Assembly (NCBI GenBank): GCA_021777105.1
Contig: JAIQZQ010000094.1
Span: forward strand, 1-64,000
DNA from: Candidatus Anammoxibacter sp.
GTDB lineage: Bacteria; Planctomycetota; Brocadiia; Brocadiales; Anammoxibacteraceae
Direction: 5' to 3'
Length of the DNA: 64,000 nt
A program made the position numbers and the translations under genes. This document shows, in pieces, positions 42,448 through 52,102 of the stretch. Numbering within the stretch: the first letter of the stretch is position 1; each line of letters begins with the position of its first letter. Under the pieces are notes generated by a model that worked only from the letters and a program-made list of their open reading frames with translations, made no database searches and was not told where the DNA came from.

Positions 42448-43031
42448 TACAATTGCATCTCTTCCAAAGCTTTTTTATGGCATTCGGGGCAGTAAGTATG
42501 TGTTATGTCAATCTTTGCTTTTTTGCTCATATATGAGGTGACGTCGTACCAGTCGCCCTTGCCCGGCTCCGTTGCATCATCATCGCGTATTTTGCTGCAA
42601 ACACAGCATACGGGCAAAACAGTTTCATAGAGCTTGACTTTTCGTTTTAGTTCAAGCTTTTTTAAGCATTGTTGAACTGTGAAGTATAGTTCGTGAAGTT
42701 TGCACGGCTTTAGAATATAATCATCGGCGTCAAATTTGACGGCGCTCATGGCGGACTCAAGGTCGCCGTGCCCGGTTAAAATTATAACCATTGTTTCCGA
42801 GTGGATCTTTTTAATCCCTTTTAAAACTTCGACCCCGTCAATGCCGTCCATCATTAAATCAGTAATAACCAGATCAAACATCTTCTCATAGGCTTTTGTT
42901 GATGCCAGTTCAAGCGCCTGTTCACCGCTTTCAACAATTTCAACATCATATCCCTTGTTTTTCAGGTTGAAACCTATTGTTTTGCGGATAAGCTCTTCGT
43001 CGTCAACCAGCAATATCGAGTAATTTGCCAT
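42447..43031 (-). CDS. Response regulator with C-terminal Cys-rich (zinc-like) tail
   Basis: The receiver domain (1-125) has LLVDDEE, Asp58 in LVITDLMMDG, Thr in ILTGHGD and Lys in ILKPCKLHE. The last 60 residues contain LPVCCVCSKIRDDD, GDWYDVTSYMS and THTYCPECHKKAL; this matches a short module (LPxC..C..IRD...W..V..Y.......H..CP.C) that often ends signalling proteins of delta-type bacteria and probably binds a metal. It lies between a hybrid kinase gene and the glycosyltransferase gene. Confidence 0.9.
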   Translation of the reverse strand: MANYSILLVDDEELIRKTIGFNLKNKGYDVEIVESGEQALELASTKAYEKMFDLVITDLMMDGIDGVEVLKGIKKIHSETMVIILTGHGDLESAMSAVKFDADDYILKPCKLHELYFTVQQCLKKLELKRKVKLYETVLPVCCVCSKIRDDDATEPGKGDWYDVTSYMSKKAKIDITHTYCPECHKKALEEMQL

Positions 43032-43053
43032 TTAAAAGATCCTTTCAATAAAT

Positions 43054-45978
43054 TTAGCTAGCTCTTAATGGGAGAGTAATTGTAAATGTTGTGCCGTGGC
43101 AGAGTTTACTTTCGACATTAATGTCTCCGCCATGCTCCCTTATAATAGAATGACTTATAGAGAGGCCAAGACCGGTGCCTTTAATTGATTTTGTGCTGAA
43201 GAACGGGTCAAATATTGAGGCAATGTGATCTTCGCGTATGCCTATGCCGTTGTCCTTAAATCGTATCGACGCCATATCCTCGCATATTTTGGTCTGAATA
43301 GCAATAGTTCCTCCATCGGGGCCGGCAATTGCCTGTTCGGCGTTGTTTATAAGGTTTAAAACTACCTGTTTAATTTGATCCGGCACAACATTAACCTCCG
43401 GCATATTGTCCGTGTAATCTTTTACTACTTTAATATTCCTGGATTTAAGCTTTGTTTTGGTCAGCATCAATGTGTCTTCAATAATATCGTGTATGTTTGT
43501 TGCTAGTTTTTTGCCGGAGGTGGGGCGGTGAAAATCCCTTAGTTTCTCAATAAGGCCGGACATGCGGTCGCATTCTCTCATGGCCATGTCAAGGAATGAG
43601 TGGGTTTCATTATCCTCGGTTGTTTTTTCTTTAAGAATTTCCAGCACGTTTCTGATACCAAAAATAGGATTGTTAAACTCATGCGCCACCGAGGCTGAGA
43701 GTTGACCGGCTGCGCTTAGTTTCTCTGAATGTATCAGCTGCTCGTATGTTGTTTGCAGCTCTTTTGTGCGTTCGCTTACAAGGTTTTCCAACTTTTCCTG
43801 ATATTTCAACAGCTCATTTTCGGTTTGTTTACGTTGAGTAATATCACGTAAAACTATGGTAAATATCTTGCCGGTTTCTTCGTCAAGTTGCGAAATCGAC
43901 GCTTCAATCTGGAACTCTTCTCCGTTTTTTCTAAGCCCGCACAAATCGTATTGCTCCTCAAACAATCGTTTGGACGGCGCGTTTGAGTTGGAGAATTTAT
44001 TAATCTTGCTTCGATATTCATCCTTAACTTTTTCAGGAAAAAGATTTGTTATTGAAGCTCCAACCATTTCGCTTGTAGAGTAGCCAAAAATGTTTTCAGC
44101 CCCTTTATTAAATATAATAATCCGCATGGATTCGTCCATTGATATAATCGCGTCTTGCGCAATATCAAGGATGCCGGCAAAACGCTTTTCGCTTTTTTGC
44201 AGTTTCTGCTCCGCCTCTTTGCGCGCGGTAATCTCTTCGGCGACTTTTACAAAATGGGTAATCTCTCCGTTTGCGTTTCTGATCGGCGATACGCTGGCGA
44301 ATTCCCAGTAAAAATCTCCATTTTTTTTGACATGATGGAATTCCCCCCGCCACTCTTTGCCTGAAGTAATGGTCTGCCACAATTGATCAAAAATATCAAA
44401 CATCTGCTGCTCTGATTTCAGAAACTTTGTTGTTCTGCCCAGAACTTCGTCTTTTGAGTAGCCTGTAAGTTGCGAAAACCTTGGGTTGACGTATTCGATA
44501 ATGCCTTTTGTGTTTGTTATCAATACCACGCTTGGGCTCTGCTCAACCGCGGCGGAAAGTTTCCTGATCTCATCCTCTTTATGCTTGCTGCAGGATATAT
44601 CCGTAGTGTAAATACGAGCGACATTGAACGCGGGTATGAGGTGAATGTTTTCCCCAAAAAAACGATTCTTTATCCTGACTTCGCGATAAAGTTGTATCTC
44701 TTGTTTCTCTTCCAGCTTCTTCAGGATCTCGTTAAAATCATCGGGGAAAAACAGCTCCATATTGTCAGGGCAACCAATATTGTTTAGGGTATCAAACGCC
44801 GCCTTGTTTACAAAAGTGATAGCGCCGCCGGTGTTGACTTCAAGGATGGGATTTATATTAATTTGGGGGAATGATGCCAGGTGGTGCATCTGTTTTTCGC
44901 CTAGTATACGTTTTGTGACATCCCTTACGACTCCTACTGTGCCTGCAAATTCGCAGGTTTCTGTCTGTTCGTTGGTTTCGTACAGGCCGGAACAATCAAC
45001 CTCTACCACGATAAGCTCGTCGTCAATTATTGTCGCGTTTCCGGGCGCCGGTTCGCTCTGGAATTTGGTGAGCAACCTGAGTTGAAGGTCGCGGGTTGTT
45101 CTGCTTCCCGCCCGTCTTTCATCAAATAGTTTCGGCGCGTCTTCGCCGCCGGTTTTCAGCCCTCTAAACTTTTTTAAAACTTTGGAACTGCTATACCTTT
45201 CAGCGTCCTCATGCAACAAAATTGTGCGGAAATGTTTGCCGATTAATTCTCCCGGAGAATAGCCCAGGATGTGAACCGCATTGTTAACAAATGTAAACCT
45301 GCCTTTTTTGTCTATCTGATAGACTATATCAGGTATCATCTGCACGAGTGTCCTAAACCGCTCCTCGGTAATCTTTAAAGTCTCTCTTGAGCTTTCAAGG
45401 TCGTCTATTTTTGATTTAAGCTGTTCATTAAGGTTTTTTAGCTCGGTTTCAGCTTTTTCAAGCTCGCTGTTTTTGTAGATTACGCTATCATAGGTAGAGA
45501 TCAAAAATTGCAGGATCTGGCTTCGGCTTGAAGTTATAGAGCTTTTTTCACCTTTAACGGAAATTTCAAGGCCGCCGGTATCGGAACCCCGCGCGTCTTG
45601 TTCTGTTTTTAACAACAGCTCTTTAACTTTGTTTAAAAGATAGTCATTATCATAGGGCTTTATAATGTAGTCGTCAGCTCCTGATGAAAGGCCGCGAATA
45701 ACATCGCCTATGCCGGACAAACCTGTAAGCAGGACAAATGGTATGTTTTTAAGCGCCTCGTCGCCTTTGACTGCTTTGCAAAGCTCGTAGCCGTCCATCT
45801 CCGGCATTACTATATCGCTTATTATAATTTCGGGTATGCGCGCTTTAACAATCTTTAAAGCGTCGATGCCGGTGTGCGCCAAAAAGACGGCAAACCCGTC
45901 CTGTTCAAAGAGATGTTGCTCTTTAAAAGCCTGCGTGCTGCTGTCCTCGACTATTAAAATGTTTGGGCTTTTATCCAT
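43054..45978 (-). CDS. REC-PAS(x4)-histidine kinase
   Basis: 974 residues, no TM segment. Order: N-terminal receiver (LIVEDSS, Asp in IIISDIVMPEMDGYE, Lys in IIKPYDND), a coiled coil, PAS domains recognisable by RFRTLVQMIPDIVYQID, VVLITNTKGIIEYVNPRF (with PAC VSPIRNANGEITHFVKV) and FAGILDIAQDAIISMDES, plus a less clear one between, then HisKA with His in SASVAHEFNNPIFGI, and the ATPase with NLINNAEQAI, DNGIGI and KGTGLGLSISHSI. The receiver-first order suggests it receives phosphoryl or signals from another kinase. Part of the 42.4-51.8 kb cluster. Confidence 0.92.
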   Translation of the reverse strand: MDKSPNILIVEDSSTQAFKEQHLFEQDGFAVFLAHTGIDALKIVKARIPEIIISDIVMPEMDGYELCKAVKGDEALKNIPFVLLTGLSGIGDVIRGLSSGADDYIIKPYDNDYLLNKVKELLLKTEQDARGSDTGGLEISVKGEKSSITSSRSQILQFLISTYDSVIYKNSELEKAETELKNLNEQLKSKIDDLESSRETLKITEERFRTLVQMIPDIVYQIDKKGRFTFVNNAVHILGYSPGELIGKHFRTILLHEDAERYSSSKVLKKFRGLKTGGEDAPKLFDERRAGSRTTRDLQLRLLTKFQSEPAPGNATIIDDELIVVEVDCSGLYETNEQTETCEFAGTVGVVRDVTKRILGEKQMHHLASFPQININPILEVNTGGAITFVNKAAFDTLNNIGCPDNMELFFPDDFNEILKKLEEKQEIQLYREVRIKNRFFGENIHLIPAFNVARIYTTDISCSKHKEDEIRKLSAAVEQSPSVVLITNTKGIIEYVNPRFSQLTGYSKDEVLGRTTKFLKSEQQMFDIFDQLWQTITSGKEWRGEFHHVKKNGDFYWEFASVSPIRNANGEITHFVKVAEEITARKEAEQKLQKSEKRFAGILDIAQDAIISMDESMRIIIFNKGAENIFGYSTSEMVGASITNLFPEKVKDEYRSKINKFSNSNAPSKRLFEEQYDLCGLRKNGEEFQIEASISQLDEETGKIFTIVLRDITQRKQTENELLKYQEKLENLVSERTKELQTTYEQLIHSEKLSAAGQLSASVAHEFNNPIFGIRNVLEILKEKTTEDNETHSFLDMAMRECDRMSGLIEKLRDFHRPTSGKKLATNIHDIIEDTLMLTKTKLKSRNIKVVKDYTDNMPEVNVVPDQIKQVVLNLINNAEQAIAGPDGGTIAIQTKICEDMASIRFKDNGIGIREDHIASIFDPFFSTKSIKGTGLGLSISHSIIREHGGDINVESKLCHGTTFTITLPLRAS

Positions 45979-46001
45979 GGATTTATTTTATTAGCCTGCG
46001 C

Positions 46002-46022
46002 CGCATGGCGTAAAACCATGCG
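46002..46022. repeat. 7-bp hairpin CGCATGG-7-CCATGCG
   Basis: A perfect hairpin in the short gap between two kinase genes; the loop on the minus strand is TTTTACG. It may be a dispersed palindrome or modulate the operon's RNA. Confidence 0.6.
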
Positions 46023-46038
46023 ATGGTTGTGAGTATAA

Positions 46039-47187
46039 TTAACTATTCGGTTCAATCGCCGGCAGCTCGATTATAAATTTTGTCCCAAAACCAACTTTGC
46101 TGTCAACTCTAATATCGCCGCCGTGCTGTTTTATAATATTGTAACTTACCGACAGGCCCAGCCCCGTGCCTTTCACTGCTTTAGTTGTAAAAAAGGGCTC
46201 AAATATGTGCTCGGCGTCTTCCTTCTTTATGCCTTCGCCGGAATCGTGAACATTGATTATAGCTTTGGCTTCCATGAATTCCGTTGTTATTTTTATTATA
46301 CCACCGTTTCCAACAATTGCTTCCTCGGCGTTTCCTATGATGTTTAATATCACCTGTTTAATCTGATCCTGCACAATTGTAAGCTCAGGCATATTTGCGC
46401 AAAAATCTTTTTCAAGCTCAATCTTGCGCTCCTCAAACTTTTTCTGAAATAGCATGATTATATCGTCAATAATTTCATGTATATTTGCCTTAGTAAATTT
46501 AGTTTCCGAAGGGCGGTGAAAATCCCTTAACTGTTTTATAAGATCTGCCATACGGTTGCATTCGCGGACCGCAAGATCTACAAAATCATCCAATCCGCTT
46601 TTGGCGGGCATTTGCTCCTTGATCATTTCAAGCACGTTAAGAATGCCGAAAATGGGATTGTTGAATTCGTGCGCAATAGAGGCGGCAAGTTTTCCAACTG
46701 CCGTAAGTTTCTCGGCGTGCAGTAGTTGCTCGTATGTTTTCTTAAGCTCGGCGGTGCGCTCCTCGACAATCTGTTCAAGGGAATTTTTATAATTCTCTAT
46801 CCGGTGTTTTTGCTCGTACATGCAGAGAAAAACCTCTACTTTGCCTTTTAATATCTTAGGCTCAAACGGTTTCACCAGATAATCCACCGCGCCCATTTCA
46901 TATCCTTTTAATATAAACTCCCTGTCTGTTGAGACTGCGGTTAAAAATATAATAGGGGTTTGTATCTCCATACGCATGATCTTGGCCGCTTCAAGGCCGT
47001 CCATAACAGGCATCTGCACATCCATTAGCACAAGGGCAAATTCATGCTTTAATATCATTTGCAGCGCCTCATTACCGTCGGTGGCGGATATAATGTTGGC
47101 GTCAAAATCGCGCAATATCTTTGTCAATGCCAGCAGGTTCTGCTTTTTATCGTCAACAATCAATATATTAGGTTTTGTTGTTTCCAA
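46039..47187 (-). CDS. REC-histidine kinase
   Basis: 382 residues: an N-terminal receiver (LIVDDKKQN, Asp in LVLMDVQMPVMDGLE, Lys in LVKPFEP), a coiled-coil linker (TAELKKTYEQLLHAEKL), HisKA with His in AASIAHEFNNPIFGI, and the ATPase (NIIGNAEEAI, DSGEGI, KGTGLGLSVSY). The kinase part is closely similar to that of the neighbouring 974-residue protein, suggesting duplication. It is 111 nt downstream of the giant kinase gene. Confidence 0.93.
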   Translation of the reverse strand: METTKPNILIVDDKKQNLLALTKILRDFDANIISATDGNEALQMILKHEFALVLMDVQMPVMDGLEAAKIMRMEIQTPIIFLTAVSTDREFILKGYEMGAVDYLVKPFEPKILKGKVEVFLCMYEQKHRIENYKNSLEQIVEERTAELKKTYEQLLHAEKLTAVGKLAASIAHEFNNPIFGILNVLEMIKEQMPAKSGLDDFVDLAVRECNRMADLIKQLRDFHRPSETKFTKANIHEIIDDIIMLFQKKFEERKIELEKDFCANMPELTIVQDQIKQVILNIIGNAEEAIVGNGGIIKITTEFMEAKAIINVHDSGEGIKKEDAEHIFEPFFTTKAVKGTGLGLSVSYNIIKQHGGDIRVDSKVGFGTKFIIELPAIEPNS

Positions 47188-47298
47188 TTAACTTTTCCTT
47201 TTGAAAATTATGGTTTATGGCTTATATAGTCAAACAAATCAGATTTTCAAAAACATGTATTTAATGATTTAACTCTTTACGCTCCGCTCTCCGCGCTG

Positions 47299-50200
47299 TT
47301 AATGATACAGCCAAACCCTCAACAGAGACACAAGCTTATCCATATCGACAGGTTTTGTCAAATAGTCATTGGCTCCGGCTTCAATGCATTTTGCCCTGTC
47401 CTCCATCATCGCTTTTGCCGTTAATGCGATAATAGGCAATGCCGCGAACTTATCCTGTTTCCTTATTTTTTGCATAGCTTCATAGCCGTCCATTTTAGGC
47501 ATCATAATATCCATAAGCACAAGGTCTATATTTTGGTTCTCATCAAGAAGTTTTAAACACTCTTCGCCGTCAGGCGCAACAACAATATTTAACCCCTGTT
47601 TAGCTAATAGACTTTTTAGCGCAAAAACGTTTCTCATATCATCATCGGCCAGCAAAACGGTTTTGTCCTTAAAATAGTTTCCCTCTTCATGCAGCATACG
47701 TATCATTTTCTGTTTCTCTTTCGGCAGTTTTGCCTCCACGCGATGCAGAAACAGGCTAACTTCGTCCAGGAGCCTTTCAGGGGATTTAGCGCCTTTGATA
47801 ATTATGCTGTTGGCAAACTCTTCAAGTTCTTGTTCCGTCTTTTTGGACAACTCCTTGCCGGTGTAAACAATAATTGGCACATCGGCCAGCGATTTTTCCA
47901 GCTTGATTTTGTGCAGCAGGTCAAAGCCAGTCATATCAGGCAGGCCCATGTCCAGCACTATGCAATCAAACTGTTCTGAATTCAGAAGATTAAATGCCTC
48001 TTTGCCTGATGACGCCTTGGATATGGTAATGTCTCCGTTGCCCAAAAGTTTGACTATTGCGTTTGATGCTATTTTGTCGTCCTCAATAAGCAGCAATCGT
48101 TTTGGAGTATTGCTTATAAACCTGTCAAACAGTTTGAAAGATTCGTCAAGATCCTCCTTGCTGATTGGTTTCCGCAGGAATCCGATAGCTCCTATTTTAA
48201 GAGCGGTTCGCCTGTTTTCCTCGGCAGATACTATATGAACAGGGATGTGTCTCGTTTTGGGATTTTTCTTGAGCTTGTCCATAACTATCCAACCGTCTAT
48301 ATTCGGCAACACAATGTCTAATATGATGGCGCTTGGCAAGTACTTGTTTGCCATTTCCAGGCCGGTTTCACCGTCAGGCGCTAATAAACAACTGTATTCT
48401 TTTAAATTGCCCAGTTTTTTAAGGATTTTAGCAAATTTCAGATCGTCTTCTATTATAAGCAAGGTTCTTTTGCCTGCGGTTAAATTATCCCTGTCGTCTT
48501 CAACCGGCTCGGCAACGGCGGTTACGTGTTTAGTTTTAACTTTCGTAAGGGCTGTTTCATAGTCCGGTTCGTCGACCTTGTTCATTGTCGGCGGGGCGGG
48601 GCTCTCCTTTTTTCGCCCTGAAAGTTCGGTAATCTCCGGCACATACATGGTGAAAACGCTTCCTTTGCCCTCTTCGCTTTCGAGATGGATCTCGCCTCCC
48701 ATTAGATGCGCCAACTCTCTTGAGATGGATAGTCCCAACCCTGTTCCTCCAAATTCGCGAACCGTGCTGCCGTCTGCCTGTTTAAACGCTTCAAATATTA
48801 ATTTCTGGTGGTCTTTCGGCACGCCGATTCCGGTGTCTGCCACTGAGATAGCAATGGCATGATCGGTTTGCAAGCCTGATTCCGAAAGGTCGGCGTCCGG
48901 GCCGGGTCTTTTAACTTCAAATGTAATGCCTCCTTTTTTGGTAAACTTCAGAGAGTTTGAAATAAAGTTCTTTATTACCTGTTCAACGCGTTGCCTGTCC
49001 GCCCTGATTACTTCCGGCATGTCAGGGCTAATATTTATGTTTAGTTCCAGGCCTTTTTCTTGCGATTGACGCCTGAAGTTACGCTCAACATAGTCGCAAA
49101 AACCTCTTAAAGGCGTCTCTTCAAGGCGCAATTCCGTCTTGCCGGACTCAATTTTTGCAAGGTCCAAGATATCGTCGATCAGGTTAAGGAGTTCGGTTCC
49201 GCTTAGAGATATATTCTCAGCCATTTCAACCTGTTCGTGGTTGAGCGTTTTTTCCTGATTTTCAGACAGAAATTTTGATAAAAGCAGTATGCTGTTTAGA
49301 GGCGTCCTTAATTCATGCGACATGTTTGCCAAAAATTCAGATTTATATTTGCTGCTTATTTCAAGGTCTTTTGCCTTATCTTCAATTAATATATTTTTTG
49401 TCCTTATCTCCTCCTGCTGCGCCTGGAGGTCGCGCGTCTTCTCCTCAAGGGATTCGTTTGACGCCTGCAACTCCTCCTGTTGCGATTTTAATTTTGATTC
49501 CGACTCCTGCAGCTCCTCATTGGAAGCCCTTAACTCTTCCTGTTGCGATTTTAATTTTGATTCCGACTCCTGCAGCTCTTCATTAGCAGCCCTTAACTCT
49601 TCCTGTTGCGCTTTTAGTCTGGATTCAGATTCAAGCAACTCTTCATTTGACTGTCTAAGGTTCTCCTGTTGGGACGACAACTCTTCGCTCATTGTCTCGG
49701 ATTCCTCCAAAAGCTCTTTCAGCCTCTTATTGGAAATTGCAGTGTTGATCGCAATGCCGAGCCCGTTTGTAATCTGGTTGAGATATTTGATGCTCAATTC
49801 CGATATCCGGCTTGTTGACGCAATTTCCAGCGCTCCCAATGTCTTGTCCTCATACACTATGGGCGCAACTATTATGCTGTTAGGCCTGACCTCGCCTAAC
49901 GCCGACGTTATTGACGGCGCGACAAAATTTTCAGGCAATTCATTAAAAAATATCATCCTTTTCTCTTTAGCCGCCTGCCCGATCAACCCCTCGCCTGATT
50001 CAAACTCGGCGTATTGCGCATGGGTTTTTTCGCAAGCGTAACCGGCGTAAAATTTAAACAGGTTAGGGTTGTCTTTGTCGGCCAGGTAAAAAGCCGCAAC
50101 TTTAGCGTCTAACAATTTTGATAAAAAGTTTACTGTTTTTTGAGTAAGGATTCCAAGCTCTTGCACGCCTCGTATTGTGTCATCCAGGTTTGCCCGTGAA

Positions 50201-51840
50201 GAGCTTAGCCAATTAAATTGCTCCTGCTTATCGTTTGCCGCGCCAAGGTTTGCCGCCATTCTTCTAAAACTTTCAGCAAGTTTGCCGATTTCGTCAATGG
50301 AGTCAATTTCAACTTTAACCGATAAATCGCCCCCGGCAATGGAATCAGACGCTTTAACCAGCCGTGAAAGGGGGGTTGTAATGGCTTTTGATGTGAACCA
50401 TGCAATAAAAATTATTATAAAAATCGCAAAAATCACGCCAAATACAACTATCAAGACAGTGTTGTAGGATGATGTTTCGCCTTTTTTGCGTCTTTTCGCC
50501 ATAAGCGTTTTTTCCACGTCAATAAACGCGGCAAGGTGAACGCGTAATTCGTCCATAATAGTTTTGCCCATTTTTTTTGATATACTGCTAGAAATATCTT
50601 CGATTGTATACGTGGTCTTATTTATTTCCCTCCTAAGCTCAATTTCTGGTTTTGCGGATTGCGCAAGCCATTCAGCCGTGAGCGTTCTCATGACTTCTAA
50701 TTTTTCCGTCATATCTTCAATAACAAACGCATTGTCAACAATTTTTCGGATGTCTGTAAAATGCCCTTTAAGTTCTTCTTTGCCTTTGACATACGAATCC
50801 AAAAAATCATCGTTGCCGGTTATCAGGAACCCTCTTTCGCCGGTCTCAATATCAATTATGCTTTTCAACACTTCAATAACCTCTTTAGCGCCGGTTTCAT
50901 TATGCGACAAAACAAATCTGCTCTTTATCCTTTCCAGAACAATCCTTAATTTGTCCATGGTGGATTTGCCGATTTTTTTGTTTACAGTCGTCTTAATCTC
51001 CGCTAAATCTCTTATGCCGGTATCTACGTCGCGTCTAAGTTGGATGTACGGAGCTCCGATATTCGTAATCCAACTTTCGGTCAGTTGTTCTGCTTTCTCA
51101 ATATCTTCATGCATCTGATTTCTGTTATATGCGTTGTATAAAATAGAGCTTAATTCGTCCATATGTTTCCGCAGGTTCTTTTGGCCGTCTATAAACGGCT
51201 CAAGGTACTCATCCTTTCCTGTGACTAAAAATCCGCGTTGTCCAGCCTCCTGATCTGCCATGCTTTTAGCTATTGAGATTACAAGCGCGCGCCCCTTATG
51301 GTGGTTGCTCTTGGAAAAGGCTTGATCCATGCCGTTTAACACCACCCGAATATGGTCGCGTATGTTCATGCCCAGGTCTTCACTCATCTTTTTTTCAAGG
51401 TCTTTATACGTTGCCGCGCCTTTTTTTATGTTTTTCCTCATTTTAATGCTTGGTTTGCCTGCGTTTTCTATCCATTTGCGCGCAAGGTTTTCTATCTTGT
51501 CCAGCCTTTTTACCTGTGATGGATTGTCGGACACCAATATCTTGGCCGCGTGCATTTTTTTTGTGAACTTGCTTAAACTTTGTGTATACGGCTCAAGAAA
51601 CTCTTCATCGCCTGTAATCAGGAATCCCCGTTGTCCCGTCTCCAGGTTGAGAAGCTCCTCGCTCAACAAATGGCCGGTGGATATGGCTTTTTGCGTGTGG
51701 GTAACCCATGCCGACCTTTCCAAAGCAGCGTCTATACTGTCATAAATAATAGCCGCGAAGATAATTAACAACGCTATTGCCGCGCTGTTGCTGGCAAGGA
51801 TCTTCCCTCTCATAGTTAAATTTTTAAACCAGATTGACAT
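47299..51840 (-). CDS. Giant hybrid histidine kinase: CHASE3(x3)-HAMP-GAF-HisKA-HATPase-REC(x3)
   Basis: 1513 residues. The N-terminal TM (NSAAIALLIIFAAIIYDSI) is followed by three CHASE3-type sensor copies, each with the same box: TGQRGFLITGDEEFLEPY, AGQRGFLVTGKDEYLEPF and TGERGFLITGNDDFLDSY. A second TM (VVFGVIFAIFIIIFIAWF), a HAMP domain, a GAF domain and a long coiled coil of 21-residue repeats (QQEELRASNEELQES type) lead to HisKA (His about 842, SHELRTPLN) and the ATPase (NSLKFTKKGG, DTGIGV, GGTGLGLSISREL). Three receivers end the protein (LPNIDGW, LPDMTGF and MMPKMDGYE boxes). Triple CHASE3 is unusual. It probably starts the signalling operon. Confidence 0.95.
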   Translation of the reverse strand: MSIWFKNLTMRGKILASNSAAIALLIIFAAIIYDSIDAALERSAWVTHTQKAISTGHLLSEELLNLETGQRGFLITGDEEFLEPYTQSLSKFTKKMHAAKILVSDNPSQVKRLDKIENLARKWIENAGKPSIKMRKNIKKGAATYKDLEKKMSEDLGMNIRDHIRVVLNGMDQAFSKSNHHKGRALVISIAKSMADQEAGQRGFLVTGKDEYLEPFIDGQKNLRKHMDELSSILYNAYNRNQMHEDIEKAEQLTESWITNIGAPYIQLRRDVDTGIRDLAEIKTTVNKKIGKSTMDKLRIVLERIKSRFVLSHNETGAKEVIEVLKSIIDIETGERGFLITGNDDFLDSYVKGKEELKGHFTDIRKIVDNAFVIEDMTEKLEVMRTLTAEWLAQSAKPEIELRREINKTTYTIEDISSSISKKMGKTIMDELRVHLAAFIDVEKTLMAKRRKKGETSSYNTVLIVVFGVIFAIFIIIFIAWFTSKAITTPLSRLVKASDSIAGGDLSVKVEIDSIDEIGKLAESFRRMAANLGAANDKQEQFNWLSSSRANLDDTIRGVQELGILTQKTVNFLSKLLDAKVAAFYLADKDNPNLFKFYAGYACEKTHAQYAEFESGEGLIGQAAKEKRMIFFNELPENFVAPSITSALGEVRPNSIIVAPIVYEDKTLGALEIASTSRISELSIKYLNQITNGLGIAINTAISNKRLKELLEESETMSEELSSQQENLRQSNEELLESESRLKAQQEELRAANEELQESESKLKSQQEELRASNEELQESESKLKSQQEELQASNESLEEKTRDLQAQQEEIRTKNILIEDKAKDLEISSKYKSEFLANMSHELRTPLNSILLLSKFLSENQEKTLNHEQVEMAENISLSGTELLNLIDDILDLAKIESGKTELRLEETPLRGFCDYVERNFRRQSQEKGLELNINISPDMPEVIRADRQRVEQVIKNFISNSLKFTKKGGITFEVKRPGPDADLSESGLQTDHAIAISVADTGIGVPKDHQKLIFEAFKQADGSTVREFGGTGLGLSISRELAHLMGGEIHLESEEGKGSVFTMYVPEITELSGRKKESPAPPTMNKVDEPDYETALTKVKTKHVTAVAEPVEDDRDNLTAGKRTLLIIEDDLKFAKILKKLGNLKEYSCLLAPDGETGLEMANKYLPSAIILDIVLPNIDGWIVMDKLKKNPKTRHIPVHIVSAEENRRTALKIGAIGFLRKPISKEDLDESFKLFDRFISNTPKRLLLIEDDKIASNAIVKLLGNGDITISKASSGKEAFNLLNSEQFDCIVLDMGLPDMTGFDLLHKIKLEKSLADVPIIVYTGKELSKKTEQELEEFANSIIIKGAKSPERLLDEVSLFLHRVEAKLPKEKQKMIRMLHEEGNYFKDKTVLLADDDMRNVFALKSLLAKQGLNIVVAPDGEECLKLLDENQNIDLVLMDIMMPKMDGYEAMQKIRKQDKFAALPIIALTAKAMMEDRAKCIEAGANDYLTKPVDMDKLVSLLRVWLYH
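49430..49680 (-). repeat. Imperfect 63-bp tandem repeats coding a heptad coiled coil
   Basis: Within the giant kinase the DNA repeats in 63-bp units, each coding 21 residues (three heptads; ESxLKxQQEELRASNEELQ). About four to five units are seen, two of them nearly identical. It is an in-frame coding repeat and a likely spot for length variation. Confidence 0.75.
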
Positions 51841-52102
51841 TTCAATATACTCCTTATGTAATAAAAGAAGGCTGCATTAGATTTTTATGAATATAGTTCT
51901 ATATCATGCTTACAAAGGCGGTTATTATACTATTTTTTACCTGTGATTTTACAAAAAAAATGAACTTTAAATAGAAAGGCAAAGGTATGCAGTCTTAACC
52001 GTCTTGATTCTCAATTTGATTATATGTTAATATGAAAGCCGTTTAAGTTATGCTTTTTTAAATTTGAATTGAATTTGCTCTGTTTTTTCAAGAATTAATA
52101 AG

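Noticed and set aside
49430-49680. Tandem repeat as CRISPR or minisatellite outside a gene
   Set aside because: It is in frame within a kinase gene and codes regular heptads of a coiled coil.
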